Source of the DNA: Albifimbria verrucaria
Taxonomy: Eukaryota > Ascomycota > Sordariomycetes > Hypocreales > Stachybotryaceae
DNA length: 10,957 nt
NCBI GenBank assembly: GCA_020081605.1
Contig: JAHREC010000047.1
Span: 1 to 10,957 of the forward strand
Reading direction: 5' to 3'
Under the pieces are notes generated by a model that saw only the letters and a list, made by a program, of their open reading frames with translations, searched no databases and was not told the origin of the DNA. Of the stretch, positions 1 through 7,213 are shown in pieces; the stretch's first letter is position 1; each line of letters begins with the position of its first letter. Position numbers and translations under genes: made by a program.

Positions 1-2
1 TA

Positions 3-300
3 GGTACGATTGACCTTCGATCGATGGGCAAGATCTACTACTACTTCCACCGAGTCTATGTGGCGCATATGACATTACTGTCCTGGGGTAGAAACAGTTT
101 TGCGGACCGCATTGAAGATTGCCGGCCTTGGAAAGAATCTCCAGAACATGGCGATCACAGCACTACGAGCCATGCATAATGAAGGAGTGATTCATAGGGA
201 CGTTGGGATCGCAAACATGCTATTCAATGGGAAATAGGGGATATGATGATCGTTTTTGAGAGGGTATTACTTGTTGAGCCACCCAGACCAGGTAGTAGGG
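3..300 (+). pseudogene. Broken fungal protein-kinase-like gene (catalytic-core remnant)
   Basis: Three plus-strand pieces line up in the order of a protein-kinase domain. Frame 3 from position 3 reads GTIDLRSMGKIYYY and later LLSW. Frame 1 then reads ALRAMHNEGVIHRDVGIANM, which carries the catalytic-loop HRD at 193-201 and the metal-binding Asn of HRDxxxxN at 214-216. Frame 1 stops at TAG 235-237. Frame 3 resumes at 243 with MMIVFERVLLVEPPRP. In my recollection of this fungal kinase family, the last piece normally reads IDFERALLL before a PPR stretch, so the DFG-equivalent Asp is Val here (codon 252-254). Two frame changes and loss of that Asp make it non-functional as a kinase. The 5' part lies outside the window, and nothing kinase-like is visible after about 300. 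Exact frameshift positions (roughly 98-160 and 232-243) are inferred. Confidence 0.7.
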
Positions 301-1020
301 GTTCTCAGAGGATAGCCACTATGAGGCAAATATCAGAGCACAGCAGGGCGATTAAGCCGCCAAGCCAACCGTGGCAGAATATCAGAACACAAAGAGTCAG
401 ATTCCATTCGATTATCCCCGCACCTATCTCTCTTTTTATTCTCGCAATAGACTTAGGACTATATTCAGAAATACCGAAATCAAGCTCATTCTCACAAGGC
501 AATAGAGGCCCTCCATCGAGTGATCTATACATTATACTTGAAGAACTTCCCATGATTAAACGCTCTAATTATAAATCACAGTAGCTAAGGACAAGACCAT
601 ATTACTCCCCGCTTTATATTATCTCGACTACTGCATGAACCTGACTGAGAGTCTGGCAGCGAGATAAAGTAAGGTCACCATAGTCAAGCTGCAGCGATAT
701 TATTAAGACTCACTATAGTCTTCCGTCGCGAGCGGTCTTGGGTACTGAGTGCTGCCTGGAACCCTTCTAAAGTATATACTGGTGCCGTCGATATCATAGA
801 CCTCACCCGCGAGGCGGTCGGAGTCGTGCGTGATTGGCTGATTGCCTGGTTGCTGTGGTGGATGATCCCACGTGATTTTGAATGCAGACAACTCTACTCT
901 ATAGGGTAAATCATATTAGCTTCGTTCTGTGCGTAAGGTTTGACATACTGCTGTCTCCGCACTGTTACGCCCAGCCCGTGAAACCTTTTTACCCTAGTCA
1001 TCAACCAAGTTCCGTAGTGC
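301..1020. other. Gene-free stretch between kinase remnant and C2H2 gene
   Basis: The open frame from the kinase remnant continues to 584 but no longer looks like a kinase, and its opposite-strand frame is no better. Apart from a weak minus-strand fragment at 703-915, I see no convincing gene. The last 100 bases before 1021 probably hold the C2H2 promoter, but no clear TATA box was found. Confidence 0.5.
703..915 (-). other. Possible coding fragment, unrecognised
   Basis: The minus strand is open from about 915 to a TAA at 703-705, about 70 codons. Readable parts include FKITWDHPPQQPG, GEVYDIDGTSIYFRRV and PRPLATEDYSES before the stop. There is no ATG start in the frame and a stop lies just upstream, so it could only be a 3' exon or a fragment of a decayed gene. 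Codons favour C or G at third positions in several stretches, which is the main reason to list it. I do not recognise the family. It may be a chance ORF. Confidence 0.25.
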
Positions 1021-2070
1021 ATGAGCGTCATGGAGCATTCGCCTCAATTCAAGTCTCTTAGCGACAGCAAAAGAATAACTTCCTGGCTCGAAGAAGTTGC
1101 ACAGAGAAATCAAGAGACGGGGCAGCAGCAAAATGGAGATGATCAGTGTGATAATGCCCTAGGGCAAACTAATGAGCCTTCAACAGCGAATTCAGACTCG
1201 TCTAGTGTGGAAATCATCTCAGTCTCAGACTGTTCTCAAGATTCGCTACTCAATGAAGTCGTGCCCAACCATGAGAATTTTGGAATTGCGTCCACAATCG
1301 CGGGAAGTCTAGCGAGGCATTTGGCTGAGGCATTTCGTTCTGAAATGCACAGCACGGATTCTAGGGACGACAGTACGTCTGGTGCACAGCCTTCCACCAC
1401 CATATACCATCTAACATTGCAGGCAGATCCTCGTTTAGGTTCTGGGGAGAGTGATTTTCCTTCTCAGCAACCACCTCTTATGAAGGAAGAGGAGCAGGGA
1501 TCGACACAGCCTCTATTCGCTTGCCCCTTCCTCAAAGTTGATTCGAACCAGTACCGAGATTGCTTTCCCTACCGATTTAATAATATTTTAAGGGTAAAGC
1601 GTCACGTCTTGAGCCACTACCAACAGCTACGATGCCCACGTTGCAACGCGGAATTCAAGAATGAGAATGAAAAGTCTACGCATATAATGAATCCTTCGGG
1701 ATTGAATTGCAACCCATGCATCTCACAAGAGCCGAGCCGACAGGGAGAACTGACTCGACTACTTCTCACAAATTCTAAAGAAGAGAATGGTCTCGGGGAA
1801 AAGGAGAAGTGGTTCCGATTATGGTCTGAATTATTTCCTAAAGTCAACCTGCCCAGTTCACCATACAATGATGAGTTCACCCCATTATATGATAAGTTTA
1901 AGACTTTCTGCGACGACGAAGGAGCTCGCATTATGACTCAATTCATGACAAAATATAAGACTTCGACTATTCTTCAGGAACCAAAGATCGAAAGGTCAAT
2001 CCTTCGTCGCGCCATTCGACTTGGCTTGATTGCTATGAGCAAAGAAACTATACCTTGTTCGCCACGTTGA
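1021..2070 (+). CDS. Fungal C2H2-type zinc-finger protein, 349 aa
   Basis: A single uninterrupted frame starts at ATG 1021; a second Met at residue 4 is also possible. Residues 1-160 are polar, rich in Ser, Gln, Asp and Glu, and look disordered; they contain VEII (63-66) in a Ser/Asp-rich setting. Residues 167-235 form the zinc-binding region. The first finger is C168-x12-C181-x13-H195-x3-H199, starting with FACPFLKV. The second is LRCPRCNAEF with C205, C208, H221 and C230 or C233. This CPF...RVKRHV...H...RCPRC layout is common in fungal C2H2 proteins, usually annotated only as C2H2-type domain proteins. Residues 250-340 are mixed helical and charged, with EKEKWFRLWSELFP after the fingers. 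A nuclear DNA-binding role is likely by family, but no target is visible. The reading frame just past the stop still looks coding, so the C-terminus may be truncated. Confidence 0.8.
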   Translation: MSVMEHSPQFKSLSDSKRITSWLEEVAQRNQETGQQQNGDDQCDNALGQTNEPSTANSDSSSVEIISVSDCSQDSLLNEVVPNHENFGIASTIAGSLARHLAEAFRSEMHSTDSRDDSTSGAQPSTTIYHLTLQADPRLGSGESDFPSQQPPLMKEEEQGSTQPLFACPFLKVDSNQYRDCFPYRFNNILRVKRHVLSHYQQLRCPRCNAEFKNENEKSTHIMNPSGLNCNPCISQEPSRQGELTRLLLTNSKEENGLGEKEKWFRLWSELFPKVNLPSSPYNDEFTPLYDKFKTFCDDEGARIMTQFMTKYKTSTILQEPKIERSILRRAIRLGLIAMSKETIPCSPR

Positions 2071-2194
2071 TTTTAGTGGAACTGGCCGCCAGCGATGTAT
2101 AAGAGAAGGCGCTGCTTCCTCTCTGCAAGGCCTCTTCGAAGATCAATCCCAATACTACTACGCCCTTGAGGTTGATTCGACCTCGGAGGGCTAG
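2039..2194 (+). pseudogene. Coding-like segment abutting the C2H2 stop (possible lost C-terminus)
   Basis: Frame 2 is open from 2039 to TAG 2192-2194 and overlaps the last codons of the C2H2 gene. It reads LVRHVDFSGTGRQRC and then ASSLQGLFEDQSQYYYALEV before the stop. It has no ATG of its own. Its composition resembles a real protein better than the other frames here. A one- or two-base frameshift near 2039-2056 would join it to the C2H2 frame. It could instead be a fragment of the next eroded gene, or chance. Confidence 0.3.
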
Positions 2195-2953
2195 CGGTGG
2201 TGGTAGCGGTAGAGCCCTTATTAACATGATTAAGTGGCCACGGTGCAGCAAGACGCGTAGGCTGATGCTCCTCCATGTGGTCGAGTTTCAGTACCATTAC
2301 AGCGCGCGGATTGCGTCGAACCGTGAGAGCGAACTTTGGTTCCAGCACTTAGGCGGAGCTACGCTTGGTAGCCAGTCAGGTATAGCCGATTTCATGCGGG
2401 AGCTATTTGAGGAACTGTGGATTCCACAGACTAAGTCATTTATGATCCAGCAGCTGTGACAGAGGCGCTGCATAGAGGCGACAGCAGTAAGGCTGGCAGT
2501 CAAACCCAGTGCGATAGTCATGTCATGACAATGGCCGATATCAAGGCTTATGATGCCGTTGTCATGGTGTGGGACCAGGCGGATGATGCATTCACCTGGA
2601 GAGTGTTTCAGCGACTTCCCATTGGACTGCTGCCAAGGGTTTCAGGCATGACCGTCAAGCAGAGAACCTGAAAATAATAACGAAGGATACTAACTGGGAG
2701 AAAATGGTAGCGAGCTGATCCAGATCAGTCAAATGGCCTCCGTCGATACCAGGGCCTTGGGTTTCGGCGGACGATGGAGACGTATGGCTACGCCTCGTTT
2801 CTCGATAAGGTTGACTTACCTTTCGCCAACCACTTGGTTATGCACTATCTCAAATGGAACTAGACAACAATCCTGCGAGCGAATATTTTCCGAATAGATG
2901 TTGCTATATCAGGCAGACACGCGTTGCTAAGACCTTCGAAGAATGTGACGAGG
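2166..2953 (+). pseudogene. Eroded coding tract with several stops, family unrecognised
   Basis: Consecutive plus-strand open stretches: frame 3 from 2166 to TGA 2457-2459 (ends ADFMRELFEELWIPQTKSF and a few more residues); frame 2 from 2456 to TGA 2669-2671 (contains YDAVVMVWDQADDAFTWRVF and QRLPIGLLPRVSGM); and frame 2 again from 2711, reading GLRRYQGLGFRRTMETYGYA, then LDKVDLPFANHLVMHYLKWN, a TAG at 2861-2863, then NIFRIDVAISGRH, to TGA 2954-2956. These have the hydrophobic spacing and aromatic content of real protein, and all run in the same direction. I do not recognise a domain. The likeliest reading is one or two genes broken by point stops and frameshifts. Splicing could explain some breaks, but I found no convincing donor-acceptor pair. 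Confidence 0.35.
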
Positions 2954-3009
2954 TGAATGAGTGTCTCTGGTTTCTGAGAAAGGTTTTGGAGAGATGGGAA
3001 AGCCTCTAA

Positions 3010-3335
3010 TGTTATCGCCCCAACCGACGCAAGAGACGCCGAAATCGAGATGCAGCCAATCTCGACAGTGATTTGGATTCTGTTGTAGGAAGTGAGGAGG
3101 CTGATACCACGTCAGATGAAGAAGCCTTGCAGTTTTGCGAAGGAAACAAGCACAAGTGATTCGCGACATGAAAACTCGAGTATTCAAACTTATTGGAGAG
3201 AAATCATATGACCCTATTATGAAAGACCTTGACCATTGTCTGGAAGAGTTCAACATGTGGTATGATCACCTGGTTCACGATTTGTGTCAACCATGCCTGC
3301 CACTAGACATACAACGTGACACACCCCCAGCATGA
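3010..3335 (+). pseudogene. Two overlapping coding-like frames, basic/acidic tract then helical tail
   Basis: Frame 1 is open from 3010 to TGA 3157-3159. It begins RPNRRKRRRNRDAANLDSDL, a strongly basic NLS-like run, and passes into an acidic part with GSEEADTTSDEEALQF. Frame 3 overlaps it from 3135 to a TGA at 3333-3335 and reads MKTRVFKLIGEKSYDPIMKD and then LEEFNMWYDHLVHDLCQPCL. The track start is a TTG; the first ATG in frame is at 3168. The two parts look like one protein split by a frameshift in about 3135-3157, continuing the decayed tract upstream. No family recognised. Confidence 0.3.
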
Positions 3336-3339
3336 ATCT

Positions 3340-3870
3340 TAATTAACCCCTCAACCAGGCTATTTTCGATACCACAAGGGATACTATTGCTTTGTGCCAT
3401 GAACGACCAGTATTTATTTTTTACGGTTTTATTGCTTTCGTGCTGGCAGTGTACGATTTGGAAAAGCACGTTAAGTTGAAGCAGTGATACAAATTCCTAG
3501 GTCAATACGGCTGGTGGGTCCATCTGAAGGACGCTATGCATGACAGATCATGGCCGGATCTGTTGAGATAAAGGGAGAACGTTACGGTAGACCTGCGAGA
3601 GTTCAGACCGTACAAATGGATATAGGAGGTTCACGCCGCCAGAGCGGGGTTCAGTAAATAGTAGTATTATGTGTGCCCCAACTTGAGGGGCGGCCAATAC
3701 AAGAGCTTCAGATCGGCCATTCTTGCACCGTTGGGGGCCAAACCGACGACGTCTGTGCCCCCAAAAGGCTGGGACGACCAATGACAGAGCTTCGATTGTA
3801 GTCACTGCTCGGTCGATGGCAATCCAGGATAGCTTCTCAATAATTTCCTCGAAGAACTACATAATAAGTC
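3340..3870. other. Gene-free stretch with a diverged direct repeat
   Basis: No frame here has both a start and a convincing composition. The minus-strand frame 3805-3548 starts with GTG and resembles nothing I know. The only structure seen is a diverged repeat pair at 3673-3710 and 3754-3794. Confidence 0.5.
3673..3794. repeat. Diverged direct repeat pair, about 81 bp apart
   Basis: Both copies begin TGTGCCCC, continue into a GGGnCGnCCAAT core and end GAGCTTC (3673-3710 and 3754-3794). They differ at several internal positions and by a few inserted bases. This could be an old tandem duplication or part of a decayed mobile element. Alignment was by eye. Confidence 0.45.
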
Positions 3871-3879
3871 CAATACTGA

Positions 3880-4233
3880 GTCGGACGTAGCGCGCTCCAT
3901 GCCACATTTGGGACACTTTTCACCCTTTTTGACTTTGCCATCGCACGAGACAGCGAGACAGGTTGCGTAGACGCTGCGGATGAGAAGTTGACAAGTGGCT
4001 CTGGCGTCCAGTCAGAACAGCTGTTGCGAACGGAGAGAGAGCACTCACATGAGTTAAAGCAGCAATAACTCGAGGCTTCAATCGAAGTTCGTTGCGATTT
4101 AGACAAGTCTCTATTTCTGTGGGTGGATTTACTGGACTTTCAAGACTGCTTGATTCAGCAGCTTCTTTATAACCAAGGAGGAATTCTATACTTTGTAGAA
4201 CGATTGGCTTTGTATCAAGGTATTCGAGCTTGA
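3880..4233 (+). pseudogene. Reading frame split by one in-frame TAA
   Basis: Frame 1 is open from 3880 (after TGA 3877-3879) to TGA 4231-4233, except for a single TAA at 4066-4068. Before it the frame reads TLFTLFDFAIARDSETGCVD and then SEQLLRTEREHSHELKQQ. After it come LEASIEVRCDLDKSLFLWVD and FVERLALYQGIRA. The composition is consistent on both sides, as expected if a CAA codon mutated to TAA, a change of the kind repeat-induced point mutation makes. No ATG lies near the 5' end. Family unrecognised. The minus-strand frame 4106-3837 covers the same bases but looks like its shadow. Confidence 0.35.
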
Positions 4234-4308
4234 GTGAGCACGATTAAGTGATGTGGTACATGCTGAAAAGGGTGTCGCTAGGTCTTCGATAGGACGGGTG
4301 GTGGCCGG

Positions 4309-4548
4309 ATGCATATCAGGGGCCGAGCGCCGTTGTCAACGGCAGGAGTCAGTTGGTTGGAGTCAGGTCTGCCAGGCCTAGACTTCGTATCAGCCAAGTC
4401 TTTTTCAAGTTCAATCAATATGAAATCGAAATCATCCCACGAGCCTGATGATGGTCTTCGTGGTATCCAAGTTGCAATCGCCCGCAATGTTTTTGGGCCA
4501 ACGTGGCCAAAACGTCCCGGCCCTGTTCACACGCCAAAGGCCTCATGA
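4309..4548 (+). other. Weak ORF, uncertain coding
   Basis: A 79-codon frame starts at ATG 4309 and ends TGA 4546-4548. It contains ESGLPGLDFVSAKSFSSSIN and GPTWPKRPGPVHTP. It runs just upstream of, and in the same register as, the GC-rich coding-like segment from 4615, separated by the TGA at 4546 and another near 4606. The opposite strand has an equally long frame (4487-4278, containing DDFDFILIELEKDLADT), so the coding strand is not settled. Confidence 0.2.
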
Positions 4549-4614
4549 CGTCCAAGCAGGCGCGCGCGAGCTGCACAGAAAGTCCGCAAGGGTGCCATTC
4601 AGGATGAGTGAGGA

Positions 4615-5033
4615 GTGGAGATGCAGCTGGAGGCGGAGCTGTGGGCGGAGGAGGAAGGGAGAAGGTGGGAGAAAGAGAGGGCCGCACGGCAGAAGGTCCA
4701 GCAGGTGATCGTCAACAGCAACGATGGCCGGGATGAGAGCGGCGCAGAGGCAGCGGCGCAGAGGCAGCGGCAAAGGCTCTGCGCGCCTTACCGCCCGGGA
4801 TGCCTGCCCAGCAACGAGGCCACACGGTGGAGGCGCCGGCAGAACATGCTCCAGCTCCTCACGGGGACTCCCTGCTGCGAGCGCATGTAGAGGAACCGGA
4901 GGATGACGGGATCGACTCGATGCTCCCGCTGTCGCAGCTGCTGTGGCGAGATGCCAAGGCTGGTCGGTTGATGCACGTGGCCGCATGGGCTGTCGGCGGG
5001 GAGCGCGGGATTGATAATTGCGAGGCTGTTTGA
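4615..5033 (+). pseudogene. GC-rich Gln/Glu/Arg-rich coding-like region with a frame change
   Basis: Frame 1 from ATG 4615 to TAG 4888-4890 has G or C at nearly every third position. It reads MQLEAELWAEEEGRRWEKER and then AAAQRQRQRLC, a charged, probably coiled-coil helix. The same G/C third-position bias then appears in frame 3, read from 4800 and clearest after about 4880 (EEPEDDGIDSMLPLSQLLW, then LMHVAAWAVGGERG), to TGA at 5031-5033. A frameshift around 4840-4890, or an assembly error in this GC-rich patch, would join the two into about 140 codons. The minus strand is also open for 252 codons (5301-4543), but its Pro/Leu/Arg-rich product looks like the antisense of a charged helix. Family unrecognised. 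Confidence 0.35.
4741..4768. repeat. Perfect 14-bp tandem duplication
   Basis: GGCGCAGAGGCAGC occurs twice in a row (4741-4754 and 4755-4768), followed by a degenerate GGCAAAGG start of a third copy. The unit is not a multiple of three, so loss or gain of a copy would shift the coding-like frame that spans it. Confidence 0.85.
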
Positions 5034-5547
5034 TTAATTTGCAAAGGCGCTCGGTATGTGTTGGCGTTGGATGGTCGGCTAGTGGCTTTGTCTGTGTAAG
5101 CTGAATCAAGGAGGGCGCCTCGGACGTGCGAAATGGGCCTTGCTGTTGTTTTATCTTTCCCCGTCTGGAATTCAAGGGCGATGGCGGACCTAAGCTGCGA
5201 CGAGACAGTCCTGTTGACAATTTGGAATAAATGATTGATGATTCCCTCAGATAATTTGCAACCGGGTACTCCTTCAAGGGATGCTGTGCTTCCCGGCCCA
5301 TCTTAACTCACCCGCGCGGGCCACCCACTTCCTTGGGATCTCACATGGCTGCGGGGCCTTCGGTGATGCGCCCTGCGCGTTGCATGCAAGGAAAGAAAGG
5401 AAGAAAAAGAAGGGCGCGGGTCGCAATAGGCCCCTACAAGAATGGCAAAGCCAGCTGGGGCTTTTAACAATCTGCGAATAGTGGGAGCAGAAGCGAAGGC
5501 AGTATGATATCGCGCTGTGATCATTTCGCCAGTCGATTCCTTGCAAA

Positions 5548-5703
5548 ATGCAAGTTGAATCTGCCCAGCAATGGAAGCAAATTGAAGAGGAAGACAAGAC
5601 AAAACAAAACGCTGCTGCTCTTGCTAGTGAAGCCTGTGCCACTAAGAAGACCGAGTACAGCGCCCAGAGCAAAATATACCCCTGGCAGATGCCTTGTGGC
5701 TAA
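5548..5703 (+). CDS. Small hypothetical ORF, 51 aa
   Basis: ATG 5548 opens a frame ending at TAA 5701-5703. The product begins MQVESAQQWKQIEEEDKTKQ and ends SAQSKIYPWQMPCG. It is hydrophilic and helix-forming, with no signal peptide or membrane segment. It could be a small gene or the 3' part of a decayed one, since the same frame is open upstream apart from two stops. A longer overlapping frame at 5504-5818 is less protein-like. Family unrecognised. Confidence 0.22.
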   Translation: MQVESAQQWKQIEEEDKTKQNAAALASEACATKKTEYSAQSKIYPWQMPCG

Positions 5704-5722
5704 CGACTACGAGCACCGGAAC

Positions 5723-5768
5723 ATGGCACCACTACAACCTGGCACAGCACACATGCTGGTGGTGCCAT
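5723..5768. repeat. Perfect 10-bp inverted repeat with 26-nt spacer
   Basis: ATGGCACCAC at 5723-5732 is the exact reverse complement of GTGGTGCCAT at 5759-5768. It can form a stem of 10 pairs with a 26-nt loop. Function unknown; it lies in otherwise gene-free DNA. Confidence 0.8.
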
Positions 5769-5920
5769 CGTCAACAATCTCCGCCAAAAGAGAGGGTGTT
5801 CCTGTTGTTCTTATCTAGGCAAGCGTAGCCCAAGGTGGTTGTGTGCCTCGTCATGCGGACAGTTGAGAATGATGGCGAATTGGGTTACCGTCCAGCTGGC
5901 CAGGTAAAGGTTTGGGTGGG

Positions 5921-6056
5921 ACGCATTCTGCGCAGTTCTCAGCCTGCGCAGTTTAATTCGCGCACTACGTGATCCACGCATTTCTCACAGCTTGTACAAT
6001 TTCCACGACGCGATCCTACGCAATTCACACAACGGAGATGCGCACTACATGATTGA
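5921..6056. repeat. Degenerate minisatellite with (A/G)CGCA-start units
   Basis: Several short units begin ACGCA or GCGCA and often continue into TTCTCA: ACGCATTCT (5921), GCGCAGTTCTCAGCCT (5930), GCGCAGTTTAATTC, GCGCACTACGTGATCC, ACGCATTTCTCACAGC, ACGCAATTCACACAAC and GCGCACTACATGATTG. Unit lengths vary from about 10 to 22 bases. The two GCGCACTAC(G/A)TGAT copies are the closest pair. This is an eroded tandem repeat judged by eye. Confidence 0.5.
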
Positions 6057-6291
6057 GCAGAGGAAATGCAGATGTCCGACTTGCTTGATGGAATAGAGGT
6101 TCATGACCTTTGGTAACGGCGCAGCTTAGGCGTCGTGACTGAATAGGTTGATCGTTTCAAGTGGCAGATAGCTTGCTGTGCACAAGATCCGTTACACAAT
6201 GCCGTTCGCGGTCGGGGTTAGAGGTCCTCTAGCTCAATACACCTTAGGCCCCTGAAAGGGATATGAGCGGCCGAAGGGCGCTAGACGAAAA

Positions 6292-7022
6292 ATGCATCAC
6301 AATCTTCGCTGCTTGGCTTTGACCTTTGACACGTCCTATGACATCCATCAAAGCACTACACATGGCCTGCGCTCACTATATCGGCTACGTATTGGTACTG
6401 GCTTTATCGTAATTGGGCAGCAAGAATCGCTTTCGTCCCACCTTCCCTTTTTCCCCCTCCCTCGTAGACCGTTGAAGGTTCGCATGTTCATTGGGGCATA
6501 GTGTCCAGCGAGATAATGGGAGAAGCAAAGAAAGAAAAGAAGACAAAAAAGAAGGCTTTACAAATGGCGGCAGGGTATCTAAGGCTTTATTCCTTGTTCG
6601 TCATCTATAGATCACCAAACGAAGAGGATCCAATGGATCTCTCATCAATTATTTTACGACTGTGGGCGCTCAGAGAATCCTCGACAAAGATGTCGTGCGG
6701 CTCAATCGCAGATATATGAAACCCACGATCGTGGACTTTGACTTCTTTTGTAGCCTAGATGAAGGCATCAAGACTGTTTTATATAAGTGGTGGATTGGGG
6801 GCCCTGATTTTTGTATAAAATATGAAGAATTCGATAAATAGCGAGCAGACTAAAAACGAATTGTTCACCAAGAGAAAGAAAGATTCAGGGTGCTATGATA
6901 ACGATTGCATGCCTTCGAAAGATCACATGGCAGAGTTCGAGCATGCTAAGTTGGTTCTGATGAAGAGACATGACAAGATACTTCAGAATATCGAACCGCA
7001 GGCGGTCAAAATAGGATTATAA
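6292..7022 (+). other. Weak plus-strand ORFs, uncertain coding
   Basis: Three short frames follow one another: 6292-6501 (ATG start, 69 codons), 6611-6841 (frame 2, no ATG until 6713) and 6822-7022 (ATG start, 66 codons). The middle one looks most protein-like: TVGAQRILDKDVVRLNRRYM and then KPTIVDFDFFCSLDEGIK, ending FCIKYEEFDK. The third is Lys-rich and ends QNIEPQAVKIGL. They overlap in different frames and no splice pair joining them was convincing. An eroded gene is possible. Family unrecognised. Confidence 0.25.
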
Positions 7023-7086
7023 CTTCCCGATAGGCGAAGTAGCCGTATCTTTGGTGGCATATCATTGAGAGGTCCCCATTAGAAGA

Positions 7087-7125
7087 CATCGTTGTTGGCC
7101 ATCGTTGTTGGCCATCGTCGTTGGC
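7087..7125. repeat. Three tandem copies of a 13-bp unit
   Basis: CATCGTTGTTGGC occurs at 7087-7099 and 7100-7112. A third copy with one change (CATCGTCGTTGGC) is at 7113-7125, and a partial CATGG follows. A small hairpin, TGTAAC 7131-7136 with GTTACA 7146-7151, lies right after it. No function inferred. Confidence 0.9.
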
Positions 7126-7213
7126 CATGGTGTAACTCTCTATGTGTTACAAGTCACTCCCGACAAGACTCGCTTCGGCAGACGACGCTGGAGACGTTGC
7201 AGAGTGCTTAAAA

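Larger units (their letters stand above)
5034..6290. other. Long stretch without a convincing gene
   Basis: Apart from a small ORF at 5548-5703, an inverted repeat at 5723-5768 and a degenerate minisatellite at 5921-6056, I see no supported gene. Frame 1 is open 5281-5481 and again from 5518, with stops at 5479 and 5515. The minus-strand frames over 5274-5672 are hydrophobic and look like shadows of Gln/Glu/Lys-rich plus-strand sequence. Confidence 0.5.

Noticed and set aside
1617..1931. Minus-strand ORF inside the C2H2 gene
   Set aside because: Shadow of the C2H2 coding frame.
3548..3805. 85-codon minus-strand ORF
   Set aside because: Starts with GTG, has no recognisable motif and spans both copies of the diverged direct repeat.
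3837..4106. 89-codon minus-strand ORF
   Set aside because: Ser/Cys-rich composition, and the plus frame 1 over the same bases is more protein-like.
4543..5301. 252-codon minus-strand ORF, the longest frame in the GC-rich island
   Set aside because: Its Pro/Leu/Arg/Ala-rich product, without domains, looks like the antisense of a GC-rich charged plus-strand segment, and third-position bias favours the plus frames.
5274..5672. 132-codon minus-strand frame, hydrophobic and Cys/Phe/Ser-rich
   Set aside because: It has the look of the reverse of Gln/Glu/Lys-rich plus-strand sequence. No signal peptide layout or conserved Cys pattern is clear.
6190..6250. tRNA-like look of the GGGGTTAGAGGTCCTC stretch
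   Set aside because: No B-box consensus and no cloverleaf could be drawn; AGAGGTCCTCT is only a small palindrome.
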